DNA of 15,614 nucleotides from CAG-452 sp045531335 (lineage in GTDB: Bacteria; Bacillota; Clostridia; TANB77; CAG-508): contig JAZSDU010000008.1 of assembly GCA_045531335.1 (NCBI GenBank), positions 1 through 15,614 of the forward strand, read 5' to 3'. The position numbers and the translations under genes were made by a program. The notes under the pieces are model-generated. The model had not been told where the DNA came from. It saw only the letters and a program-made list of their open reading frames with translations, and ran no database searches. Every line of letters begins with the position of its first letter. Position 1 is the first letter of the stretch. Shown piece by piece: positions 1 to 6,480 of the stretch.

Positions 1-163
1 AATTTTTAAGAGTTTCTAACTCATTTTTTACACTTGCGTTTTTTTGCTTGGTTTTCTCCAATTCTTCTTTTTGAGTACGAATACTTCAAAGTATTCTCTT
101 AAAGGAATTTATTGTTTATTTTTCAATGTACTTTTGCGTTCATGTGTTTTTTGCCGAACGCAA
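1..163 (-). other. Structured non-coding leader, probably 5' leader of an rRNA operon
   Basis: No ORF with a ribosome binding site is present. Read on the minus strand from the promoter at 169-198, the transcript begins with an inverted repeat (arms 156-163 and 134-141). It then has a GTACATTGAAAAATAAACAA stretch, which resembles the boxA-like CTTTGAAAACTAAAT segments of Firmicutes rRNA leaders. An 8-bp hairpin follows at 79-96 and a GAGTT/AACTC repeat near 11-23. Such leaders lie just upstream of 16S rRNA, which would start beyond position 1. No rRNA sequence is visible here, so the assignment is inference. An uncharacterised non-coding RNA is the alternative. Confidence 0.45.
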
Positions 164-168
164 GATTT

Positions 169-198
169 ATTTTAGCACACATTAATTATTTGTGTCAA
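169..198 (-). promoter_or_regulatory. Strong sigma-A type promoter facing the left edge
   Basis: On the minus strand there is a perfect -35 TTGACA (193-198), an 18-base spacer and a -10 TAAAAT (169-174). Transcription would start near 162 and run leftwards out of the window. It lies just after the pyrI terminator, so it starts a new unit. Its strength and the leader behind it suit a stable-RNA operon. Confidence 0.7.
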
Positions 199-214
199 CA
201 CTTTTTTTAAAAAT

Positions 215-252
215 TTTTAAAAAAATTTGCAAGAAATTTTTTCCTGCAAATT
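215..252 (-). terminator. Intrinsic terminator closing the pyrimidine operon
   Basis: A 13-bp stem (arms 240-252 and 224-236, one G-U pair) with a 3-base loop is followed on the minus strand by a run of six T. It lies about 50 bases after the pyrI stop codon and before the next promoter. Confidence 0.75.
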
Positions 253-300
253 CATACTTGATTTTTCAGTGTTTTCTAAGCTTTTTATGCTATTTTTTAT

Positions 301-720
301 TTACATTTTTGCTTGTGCTTCACAATATTTACATCTATATATTTTATTTTCTCTATCTTTTAATTCAAATACTTGATTTATATCTTGTTCATCACTAGTT
401 ATACATCTAGGATTTTTGCATTTTACTATATTAACTAATTTTTCTGGTAATTCCATATGAGCTTTTTTTATTATTTTTCCATCTTTTATTATATTTACTG
501 TAATATTAGTATCTATGTATCCTAAAATATCCATATTTATATCTATATCATTATCAATTTTGATTATATCTTTTTTTCCTGTTCTTTTACTTTTTACATT
601 TTTAATTATAGCAACAGAACAATCTAAGTTTTCTAATCCTAGATATTTATATATTTCCATACTTTTTCCAGCTTCTATATGGTCAATTACTATACCGTTT
701 GTGATACTATCTATATTCAT
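301..720 (-). CDS. pyrI: Aspartate carbamoyltransferase regulatory chain
   Basis: The 139-residue protein is the allosteric subunit of aspartate transcarbamoylase. It has no catalytic role. It holds catalytic trimers together through a zinc domain and binds nucleotide effectors in its N-terminal domain. Four zinc-binding cysteines are visible: C101-x4-C106 and C130-x2-C133, the PyrI pattern. The N-terminal half has the usual GIVIDHI opening (residues 9-15) and a GKKDIIKI stretch. It is slightly shorter than the E. coli protein of about 153 residues. The ATG at 718-720 follows AAAGGAG by 8 bases. It is the last gene of carB-pyrB-pyrI, about 90 bases after pyrB, with two palindromic repeats between them. 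A separate pyrI implies a regulated holoenzyme rather than a lone PyrB trimer. Confidence 0.93.
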   Translation of the reverse strand: MNIDSITNGIVIDHIEAGKSMEIYKYLGLENLDCSVAIIKNVKSKRTGKKDIIKIDNDIDINMDILGYIDTNITVNIIKDGKIIKKAHMELPEKLVNIVKCKNPRCITSDEQDINQVFELKDRENKIYRCKYCEAQAKM

Positions 721-740
721 TAAAACAACTCCTTTATTAG

Positions 741-766
741 CGGGCAGGCATAAGACCTGCCCCTAC
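741..766 (-). repeat. Palindromic repeat, GTAGGGG family, copy 1
   Basis: Read on the minus strand it starts GTAGGGG and ends CCCG. A 7-bp stem GGGCAGG/CCTGCCC (742-748 with 756-762) closes a 7-base loop. It lies between pyrB and pyrI and would form an intercistronic mRNA hairpin. Confidence 0.75.
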
Positions 767-779
767 TTTTTTCCCTTTT

Positions 780-807
780 CGGGTCGCCGTGGACTGCGAC
801 CCCTACA
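780..807 (-). repeat. Palindromic repeat, GTAGGGG family, copy 2
   Basis: On the minus strand it starts TGTAGGGG and ends CCCG. The 7-bp stem pairs GGGTCGC (781-787) with GCGACCC (796-802) around an 8-base loop. It has the same orientation as copy 1, 13 bases away, and lies just downstream of the pyrB stop codon. Confidence 0.75.
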
Positions 808-812
808 TGTTT

Positions 813-1727
813 TTATTCTATTCCTAGCAATTTTAAAATTAATGCCATTCTAATATATCTTCCATATTCTACTTGTTTGAAATAGCAAGCTCTTGGGTCA
901 TCATCTACTTCTGTTGATATTTCATTTACCCTTGGAAGTGGATGAAGTATTGCTAAATCTTCTTTTGCATTTTTTAGCTTATCTAATGTTAATATGTAAT
1001 AATCTTTTAATCTTATATAATCAGCTTCATTAAAGAATCTCTCTTTTTGAACTCTTGTCATATATAAAATATCTAATTTATCTATATATTCTTCTATATC
1101 TTGTGTTTCAATAAATTCTATATTGTTCTTTTTTAGTTTTTCTTCCTTTATATAGTCTGGTACTTTAAGTTCATTTGGTGATATTAATACAAATTTTATA
1201 TTTTTGTATCTAGTCATAGCTGTTATTAATGAATGTACTGTTCTTCCAAATTTTAAATCTCCACATAATCCAATAGTTAAATTATCAAGTCTTCCTTTTT
1301 CACTTGAAATTGTTAAAAGGTCTGTTAATGTTTGTGTTGGATGATTGTGTCCACCATCTCCTGCATTTATTATAGGTACTCTAGATTTTTCAGATACAAC
1401 CATTGGTGCTCCTTCTTTAGGATGTCTCATTGCTATTATATCTGAATAACAAGCTACTGTTCTTATTGTATCTGATACACTTTCTCCTTTTGCTGTTGAA
1501 CTATTTGCAGCAGAAGAAAATCCTAAAACCTGTCCTCCTAATCCTAACATCGCTGATTCAAAACTAAGTCTTGTTCTTGTACTTGGTTCAAAAAATAGTG
1601 TAGCAAGGATTTTGTTTTTACATTTTTCAGAATATTTTTCTTTATTTTTCATTATATCTTTAGCTGTTTTAATTAAGTCATCAATTTCTTCTACATTTAA
1701 ATCTGTTATATCAATTAAATGGTTCAT
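813..1727 (-). CDS. pyrB: Aspartate carbamoyltransferase catalytic chain
   Basis: The 304-residue enzyme joins carbamoyl phosphate and L-aspartate to give N-carbamoyl-L-aspartate, the committed step of pyrimidine synthesis in the cytosol. The carbamoyl phosphate motif STRTR is at residues 49-53. The SSTAKGES loop (76-83, with K80) reaches the neighbouring active site. HPTQTLTDLL is at 129-138, GRTVHS near 161, the aspartate-site RVQKERF at 225-231, and HPLPR at 262-266. All catalytic residues are present and the length is normal. The ATG at 1725-1727 follows AAAGGAAA. It lies about 145 bases after carB, with two palindromic repeats in the gap, and is followed by pyrI. Carbamoyl phosphate can therefore be made and used by products of one transcript. 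Confidence 0.97.
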   Translation of the reverse strand: MNHLIDITDLNVEEIDDLIKTAKDIMKNKEKYSEKCKNKILATLFFEPSTRTRLSFESAMLGLGGQVLGFSSAANSSTAKGESVSDTIRTVACYSDIIAMRHPKEGAPMVVSEKSRVPIINAGDGGHNHPTQTLTDLLTISSEKGRLDNLTIGLCGDLKFGRTVHSLITAMTRYKNIKFVLISPNELKVPDYIKEEKLKKNNIEFIETQDIEEYIDKLDILYMTRVQKERFFNEADYIRLKDYYILTLDKLKNAKEDLAILHPLPRVNEISTEVDDDPRACYFKQVEYGRYIRMALILKLLGIE

Positions 1728-1761
1728 AAATATTTTCCTTTCTATTAATTCTAATTGTTTT

Positions 1762-1789
1762 TGTAGGGGTCGGGTTCCATCCCGACCCG
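1762..1789 (+). repeat. Palindromic repeat, GTAGGGG family, copy 3
   Basis: Plus-strand orientation: TGTAGGGG at the start and CCCG at the end. An 8-bp stem GGGTCGGG/CCCGACCC (1767-1774 with 1781-1788) closes the loop TTCCAT. It lies between carB and pyrB and faces copy 4 head-out, as a divergent pair. Confidence 0.8.
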
Positions 1790-1816
1790 AAATTAAATAT
1801 TTATATGTTTATTTAA

Positions 1817-1844
1817 CGGGCAAGGGTGGAACCTTGCCCCTACA
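1817..1844 (-). repeat. Palindromic repeat, GTAGGGG family, copy 4
   Basis: Minus-strand orientation. An 8-bp stem GGGCAAGG (1818-1825) pairs with CCTTGCCC (1832-1839). The minus-strand loop is TTCCAC, one base from the loop of copy 3, although the stems differ. It lies 28 bases after the carB stop codon. Confidence 0.8.
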
Positions 1845-1872
1845 ACGTTTGCAATTAATTTTAACGTCAATT

Positions 1873-4800
1873 TTACTCATCAATTGTTGAAATACATAGT
1901 GTTATTTCTTCTAATACTTCTAATAGCACTCTTACTGTATCTAATGATGTAAACATGGCTACATTGTTTTCTACTGCGCATCTTCTTATTTTAAATCCGT
2001 CTGTTTCTTGACTTAGCGAATCTACTTCTCTTGTGTTTATTACGTAATTTACATATCCTTTTCTAATAGATTCTAATATAGCATCACTTCCATCACTAAG
2101 TTTTTCTTTAGCTCTTGTACGTATTCCATTTGCTTTTAAGAATTTTGCTGTACCTTTTGTTGCTTCTATATTAAATCCTAGGTTGTAGAATCTTCTAATT
2201 AAAGGAAGTGCATCTTCTTTATCTTTATCTGCTAATGTTACAAATATAGTTCCGTAATTTTCTACATTCATTCCTGATGATTGAAGTGCTTTATATAATG
2301 CTCTTGTTAATGTTTTATCATATCCTATTGCTTCTCCTGTTGATTTCATTTCAGGTGATAGATATGCATCTATTCCTGTTAGTTTTGAGAATGAAAATAC
2401 TGGTGCTTTTACATACCATTTTTGTTTTTCTTTTGGATATACATGTATAATACCTTGTGCTTTTAAGCTCTTACCAAGCATTGCAAGTGTTCCAATATCA
2501 GCTAAAGGATAACCTGTTGCCTTTGATAAGAATGGTACAGTTCTCGAAGATCTAGGATTTACTTCTATTACATATACATTATCTTCTTTATCTACTATAA
2601 ATTGAATATTGTATAAACCTACAATTCCAATTCCTAATCCTAATTTTACTGTATATTCTAAAATCTTTTCTTTTGCTTCTTCACTTATACTAAATGTAGG
2701 ATATACACTTATACTATCTCCTGAGTGTATACCTGTTTTTTCAACGTGTTCCATTATTCCTGGAACAAAAACGTCTCTTCCATCACATACAGCATCTACT
2801 TCTAATTCTCTACCTGTAATATATTTATCTACTAAAACAGGTTGTTCAGTGTTTATTTCAACTGCTGTTTTTAAATATTTTTCTAATGCTTTTTTGCTTC
2901 CAACTATTTGCATAGCTCTACCACCAAGAACATAACTTGGTCTAACTAATACTGGATATCCTATTTCTTCAGCAGCTTTTATTCCATCTTCTATACTTGT
3001 TACTGCTTTCCCTTTTGGTTGTGGAATTTCTAATTCTGTCATTATTTTTTCAAACGCATCTCTGTTTTCTGCTTTTTCAATTGCTTCGAAATCTGTTCCT
3101 ATTATTTTAACTCCTAATTTCATTAATCCTTCTGCTAAGTTTATAGGTGTTTGTCCCCCAAGTGATGCTATTATCCCTTCTGGTTTTTCTATATCTATTA
3201 CGTTCATAATATCTTCTATTGTTAAAGGCTCAAAATATAATTTATCACTTGTTGTAAAATCTGTTGAAACTGTTTCTGGATTGTTATTTATAATTATAGC
3301 TTCATATCCTGCTTTTTTTATTGTTGTTACAGCATGTACTGTTGAATAATCAAACTCAACACCTTGTCCTATTCTAATTGGCCCTGAACCCAAAACTACT
3401 ATTTTTTTATCTTTATGATTTGGATCATTTTTTGGCATAGTGCTCTTTCCATTGTATGTTGAATAGAAATATGGTACATATCTTTTCCCTTCAACTGGTG
3501 CTGTATTTATCATTCTATAATTTGGATATACTTTATTTTCTTTTCTAAATAAGTAAACATCTGCTTCTGTTTTCTTCCATAATTTTGCTATATATTTATC
3601 GCTAAATCCCATTTTCTTAGCTTCTTTTAATATTTCTAAGTCCATAGGATTTTCTTTTACTTTATTCTCAAGGTCTATAATGTTTTTAAATTTCTCTAAG
3701 AAGAATATTGTTATTTTTGTTATATCAAATATTGTTTGAAGTGAAGTTCCTCTTCTTATTAATTCTGCTACTGCAAAAAACCTATCATCTCTACCATCTT
3801 TTATATATTCTAATAACTCTTCTGTTTCGATATTATCAAATTTTGGTAAGTGCAAATGACAAGCTCCAACTTCCATTGATCTAATACCTTTTAAGATACC
3901 TTCTTCCAATGTTCTTCCTAAACTCATTATTTCTCCTGTTGCTTTCATTTGAGTTCCTAATTTGTTAGAAGCTGTTGCAAATTTATCAAATGGGAATCTT
4001 GAAATTTTTGTTGCTATATAATCTAATTGTGGTTCTAGATTTGCAGGTGAATTTACTATATCTATTTCGTCTAAGTTCATTCCCATAGCAACTTTTGCTG
4101 TTACTCTTGCTATTGGGTATCCACTTGCTTTTGATGCTAAAGCTGATGAACGAGATACTCTAGGGTTTACTTCTATTAAATAATATTCTGAAGAATTTGG
4201 ATTTAATGCAAATTGAACATTACATCCACCTTCTATTTTTAATGCTCTAATTAATTTCAAACTACTTTCTTTTAACATATTAAAGTCATGTTCATTCAAT
4301 GTTTGAATAGGTGCTACAACCATTGAATCTCCTGTATGAACTCCAACTGGGTCTATGTTTTCCATACCGCATATTGCAATTGCTGTATCGCTTGCATCTC
4401 TCATTACTTCGAACTCTATTTCTTTATATCCCTTTACACTTTTCTCTATTAATACTTGATTTGTTGGAGAAAGTTGAAGAGCATTTTTCATTATTTCTTT
4501 TAATTCTTTTTCATTTTCTGCAAATCCTCCACCAGTTCCTCCTAATGTAAATGCTGGTCTTAATACTACTGGATATCCAATTTCTTTTGCAGCTTTTACT
4601 GCTTCTTCTATTGAATATGTAATTTCAGAAGCTATTACTGGTTCTCCTATTGATTCACAAAGTTCTTTGAATTTTTCTCTGTCTTCAGCACATTCTATAC
4701 TTTCTAAACTTGTTCCTAAAAGTTTTACTCTACATTCTTGCAATATTCCTTTTTTAGCAAGTTGCATACCTAAATTAAGTCCAGTTTGTCCTCCTAATCC

Positions 4801-5064
4801 TGGTATTATTGCATCTGGTCTTTCATATCTAATTATTTTTGCTACATATTCTAATGTTAAAGGTTCCATATATACTTTGTCTGCTATAGTTGTATCAGTC
4901 ATAATTGTTGCTGGATTTGAATTTACAAGTATTACTTCATATCCTTCTTCTTTTAATGATAAACAAGCTTGTGTTCCTGCATAATCAAACTCTGCAGCTT
5001 GTCCTATTACTATAGGTCCTGATCCTATTACTAAAACTTTTTTTACATCTGTTCTTTTTGGCAT
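1873..5064 (-). CDS. carB: Carbamoyl-phosphate synthase large subunit
   Basis: This 1063-residue enzyme makes carbamoyl phosphate from bicarbonate, ATP and ammonia delivered by the small subunit CarA. It has two homologous halves. The first opens with VLVIGSGPIVIGQAAEFDY (about 10-28), with GGTGGG at 175-180 and IEVNPR at 297-302. The second opens with IVVLGSGPIRIGQGVEFDY near 555 and has its own IEVNPRSSR. The C-terminal MGS-like allosteric domain (about 930-1063) keeps the TxGT motif and a lysine in AKEKLSDG, as in nucleotide-regulated family members. Length matches the family (1073 in E. coli). The ATG at 5064 follows AAGGAG by 11 bases. No carA is adjacent, so the small subunit must be encoded elsewhere. 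It is the first large gene of carB-pyrB-pyrI and is preceded by a leader ORF and terminator that probably control it. Confidence 0.97.
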   Translation of the reverse strand: MPKRTDVKKVLVIGSGPIVIGQAAEFDYAGTQACLSLKEEGYEVILVNSNPATIMTDTTIADKVYMEPLTLEYVAKIIRYERPDAIIPGLGGQTGLNLGMQLAKKGILQECRVKLLGTSLESIECAEDREKFKELCESIGEPVIASEITYSIEEAVKAAKEIGYPVVLRPAFTLGGTGGGFAENEKELKEIMKNALQLSPTNQVLIEKSVKGYKEIEFEVMRDASDTAIAICGMENIDPVGVHTGDSMVVAPIQTLNEHDFNMLKESSLKLIRALKIEGGCNVQFALNPNSSEYYLIEVNPRVSRSSALASKASGYPIARVTAKVAMGMNLDEIDIVNSPANLEPQLDYIATKISRFPFDKFATASNKLGTQMKATGEIMSLGRTLEEGILKGIRSMEVGACHLHLPKFDNIETEELLEYIKDGRDDRFFAVAELIRRGTSLQTIFDITKITIFFLEKFKNIIDLENKVKENPMDLEILKEAKKMGFSDKYIAKLWKKTEADVYLFRKENKVYPNYRMINTAPVEGKRYVPYFYSTYNGKSTMPKNDPNHKDKKIVVLGSGPIRIGQGVEFDYSTVHAVTTIKKAGYEAIIINNNPETVSTDFTTSDKLYFEPLTIEDIMNVIDIEKPEGIIASLGGQTPINLAEGLMKLGVKIIGTDFEAIEKAENRDAFEKIMTELEIPQPKGKAVTSIEDGIKAAEEIGYPVLVRPSYVLGGRAMQIVGSKKALEKYLKTAVEINTEQPVLVDKYITGRELEVDAVCDGRDVFVPGIMEHVEKTGIHSGDSISVYPTFSISEEAKEKILEYTVKLGLGIGIVGLYNIQFIVDKEDNVYVIEVNPRSSRTVPFLSKATGYPLADIGTLAMLGKSLKAQGIIHVYPKEKQKWYVKAPVFSFSKLTGIDAYLSPEMKSTGEAIGYDKTLTRALYKALQSSGMNVENYGTIFVTLADKDKEDALPLIRRFYNLGFNIEATKGTAKFLKANGIRTRAKEKLSDGSDAILESIRKGYVNYVINTREVDSLSQETDGFKIRRCAVENNVAMFTSLDTVRVLLEVLEEITLCISTIDE

Positions 5065-5102
5065 TTAAAATCCATCTCCTTATATTATTTTCAAAATTAT
5101 AC

Positions 5103-5129
5103 AAAAAAATAAGGAAACAAAGTTTCCTT
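5103..5129 (-). terminator. Intrinsic terminator in the carB leader (probable attenuator)
   Basis: On the minus strand AAGGAAAC pairs perfectly with GTTTCCTT (5122-5129 with 5111-5118) around TTT. It is followed by A and seven T. It lies 39 bases upstream of carB. The first two bases of the stem are the last two bases of the leader ORF stop codon, so a ribosome finishing the leader would cover the 5' arm and stop the hairpin forming. Confidence 0.8.
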
Positions 5130-5205
5130 AAAATAAAAATAAAGCAACTATTAAAAAAGCTGTTGCATTAATTATTAAATTGGCTTTTTCTACATAGTTT
5201 CTCAT
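5128..5205 (-). CDS. 25-codon hydrophobic leader ORF upstream of carB
   Basis: The ORF starts MRNYVEKANL and ends in a hydrophobic run finishing FLIVALFLF. The ATG (5203-5205) follows AAAGAGG at good spacing, and a consensus promoter lies about 26 bases upstream. An in-frame upstream ATG (5221-5223) lies almost at the predicted start site and is unlikely to be used. The last third of the RNA is U-rich (UUU, UUA, AUA codons), and its UAA overlaps the terminator stem. This matches the logic of UTP-sensitive attenuation at E. coli pyrBI and pyrE. There RNA polymerase slows on U tracts when UTP is low, so the ribosome keeps up and masks the terminator. Alternatively it is an independent small membrane protein with its own terminator. 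I recognise no family. Confidence 0.6.
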   Translation of the reverse strand: MRNYVEKANLIINATAFLIVALFLF

Positions 5206-5230
5206 TTTTCTACCTCTTTTCATCTTTTCT

Positions 5231-5260
5231 ATTATAGCAAAACAGATATATAAAATGCAA
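5231..5260 (-). promoter_or_regulatory. Promoter of the carB-pyrB-pyrI leader
   Basis: The minus strand has -35 TTGCAT (5255-5260), an 18-base spacer and a perfect -10 TATAAT (5231-5236), so the start is near 5224. The transcript would carry the leader ORF, then the terminator at 5103-5129, then carB. No PyrR-type binding loop was recognised. Confidence 0.7.
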
Positions 5261-5378
5261 GAGTTTTTTATAATTTTTATAGAGATTGCATAGACATAGT
5301 TGTTTGTCCCCTACAAAAACTCTATATTTTTTATTTTATTCTTAATTGCAGCCAATTATAAAAAACTACAAAATGGAG

Positions 5379-5414
5379 TATACCCTCTCCTAGGAATACC
5401 TAAGAGAGGGTATA
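5379..5414 (-). terminator. Hairpin terminator downstream of the NagB-like gene
   Basis: A 16-bp stem with one mismatch (5379-5394 with 5399-5414) closes the loop AATA. It begins 17 bases after the stop codon of the 5432-6283 gene. The T-rich stretch after it on the minus strand is interrupted, so termination may be partial. It insulates the pyrimidine promoter. Confidence 0.6.
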
Positions 5415-5431
5415 TCACAAACGTAAAATAA

Positions 5432-6283
5432 TTAAATCATATAATCAGAAAGGTTGATTTCTTCAGGATTTGTGAATACTTCTTTACCTTCCTTTTTGAC
5501 AATTGTTGCAGCCGATTCTTCATCAAGAATTACAAAAAGAACTCCTTTGTGTGTCTGCAGTGCACTTGCCGGTACATCCGTTGTTGCTTCTTCGAAAAAT
5601 GTACGATGCATTATATCTGCTTTTGCCTTGCCAAAGCCTGCAAGAACAATAGCATTTGCCTTAAGAATATCTCCGATACCGCTTGTAATTGCCTGTTTAG
5701 GCACTTTTGTGGTATCACCGTCGAAGAACTTGTTCGCATTTGCTTCAATAGTCTCCTGATTCAAATCGACAATATGAACTGTTGAGTCGAATGAGTCACC
5801 AGGCATATTGAATGCAATATGACCATCTTTGTCACCTATTCCCAGAAGCTGAATAAAATACATTGCTCTTTCATTGGTGTCAGCAATAATCTGCTTATAT
5901 TTTTCGACTTCTTCTTCAGGATTTCCCCATTCACGCGGAATATGTGCTTCTTTATGAGCAACCTGCCAAATACTTTTTTCAAGCTCAGTCTGGTAACTGT
6001 AAAAAGGAAGGTTACCTTCACTGGCGCTTGGTGAAATGTAATTATCGAGCTGACGGAAAATCAAATCGCAATCGCCACCTTTAATTTCTTCCATCATCTT
6101 GATGAAATACTCATAAATCTTGACAGGTGTCTGACCAGTTGCCGTACCAAAAAGCAAATTTGGATATGCAAGATATGCATTAAAAAAAATGTCTGCTGCA
6201 AATTTTGACGCTGCATCTCTGTCGGGAAATTTGAGGAAAATTCTCTTTCCTGCATTTTCATTTACGTTGTTTGTCTGAACCAT
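5432..6283 (-). CDS. Divergent glucosamine-6-phosphate deaminase / NagB-like isomerase
   Basis: The 283-residue protein belongs to the NagB/6-phosphogluconolactonase fold. Visible motifs are a phosphate-binding loop GTATGQTP (46-53), LDNY (79-82, D80 at the catalytic Asp72 position of E. coli NagB), and GIGDKDGHIAFN (148-159). D153 and H155 match Asp141 and His143. The residue matching catalytic Glu148 is M160, the LDEY glutamate is Asn, and one residue is inserted before DGHIAFN. Arg172 appears to be replaced by K185, while GFGKAKA keeps a lysine at the Lys208 region. Deaminase activity is therefore doubtful. It may act on another phosphosugar or be a non-catalytic paralogue. The ATG follows AAAAGGAG by 8 bases, and an in-frame TAA at 6290-6292 excludes an earlier start. 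It stands alone with its own promoter and hairpin. A sampled line is about 38% GC against about 23% in carB, suggesting transfer. Confidence 0.8.
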   Translation of the reverse strand: MVQTNNVNENAGKRIFLKFPDRDAASKFAADIFFNAYLAYPNLLFGTATGQTPVKIYEYFIKMMEEIKGGDCDLIFRQLDNYISPSASEGNLPFYSYQTELEKSIWQVAHKEAHIPREWGNPEEEVEKYKQIIADTNERAMYFIQLLGIGDKDGHIAFNMPGDSFDSTVHIVDLNQETIEANANKFFDGDTTKVPKQAITSGIGDILKANAIVLAGFGKAKADIMHRTFFEEATTDVPASALQTHKGVLFVILDEESAATIVKKEGKEVFTNPEEINLSDYMI

Positions 6284-6390
6284 GGTGTATTACTCCTTTT
6301 TAATATATTTCTGCTTTGTCATTACCTATTGCTGCCTCCTTATTCAGCAAAAATATTTTTTCTGACCACTGACATTGCAGTAATGTAAAT

Positions 6391-6419
6391 ATTTTATCAT
6401 AATGTTATGTAAATGTCAA
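6391..6419 (-). promoter_or_regulatory. Promoter of the NagB-like gene
   Basis: A perfect -35 TTGACA (6414-6419), a 17-base spacer and a -10 TAAAAT (6391-6396) on the minus strand place the start near 6384. That leaves a 5' leader of about 100 bases, which contains a strong AAGGAGG site (6335-6341). Confidence 0.75.
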
Positions 6420-6449
6420 AGTATATTTATCTGTTTTCATACTATAAAA

Positions 6450-6480
6450 TAGACTAAAGGGGTCTGTCCCCTTTAGTCTA
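6450..6480 (-). terminator. Perfect 13-bp hairpin overlapping the DAGK-like stop codon
   Basis: Arms 6450-6462 and 6468-6480 pair perfectly around a 5-base loop. The TAG stop codon (6478-6480) of the kinase-like gene is inside the stem. The minus strand continues ATTTTATAG, a weak T tract. It may terminate the ZIP-epimerase-kinase unit, or be a dispersed GGGG/CCCC palindrome. Confidence 0.6.

Noticed and set aside
192..398. Plus-strand ORF over the pyrI terminator
   Set aside because: It is low-complexity Phe/Leu/Tyr from AT-rich DNA, antisense to pyrI and its terminator, without a ribosome binding site.
2609..4984. Several plus-strand ORFs inside carB
   Set aside because: They are antisense shadows of a strongly conserved gene, with no start signals and biased composition.
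5091..5104. TATAAT downstream of the leader terminator as the carB promoter
   Set aside because: No acceptable -35 lies 16-18 bases upstream (that region is the hairpin), so it was not called. It remains the main alternative to attenuation.
5293..5315. Possible sixth GTAGGGG repeat (TGTCCCCTACA)
   Set aside because: Only 4 bp of stem (GACA/TGTC) can form and the CCCG end is missing. At best a decayed copy.
5836..6034. ORFs within the NagB-like gene on both strands
   Set aside because: They lie in other frames of a coding region with intact family motifs, and have no start signals.
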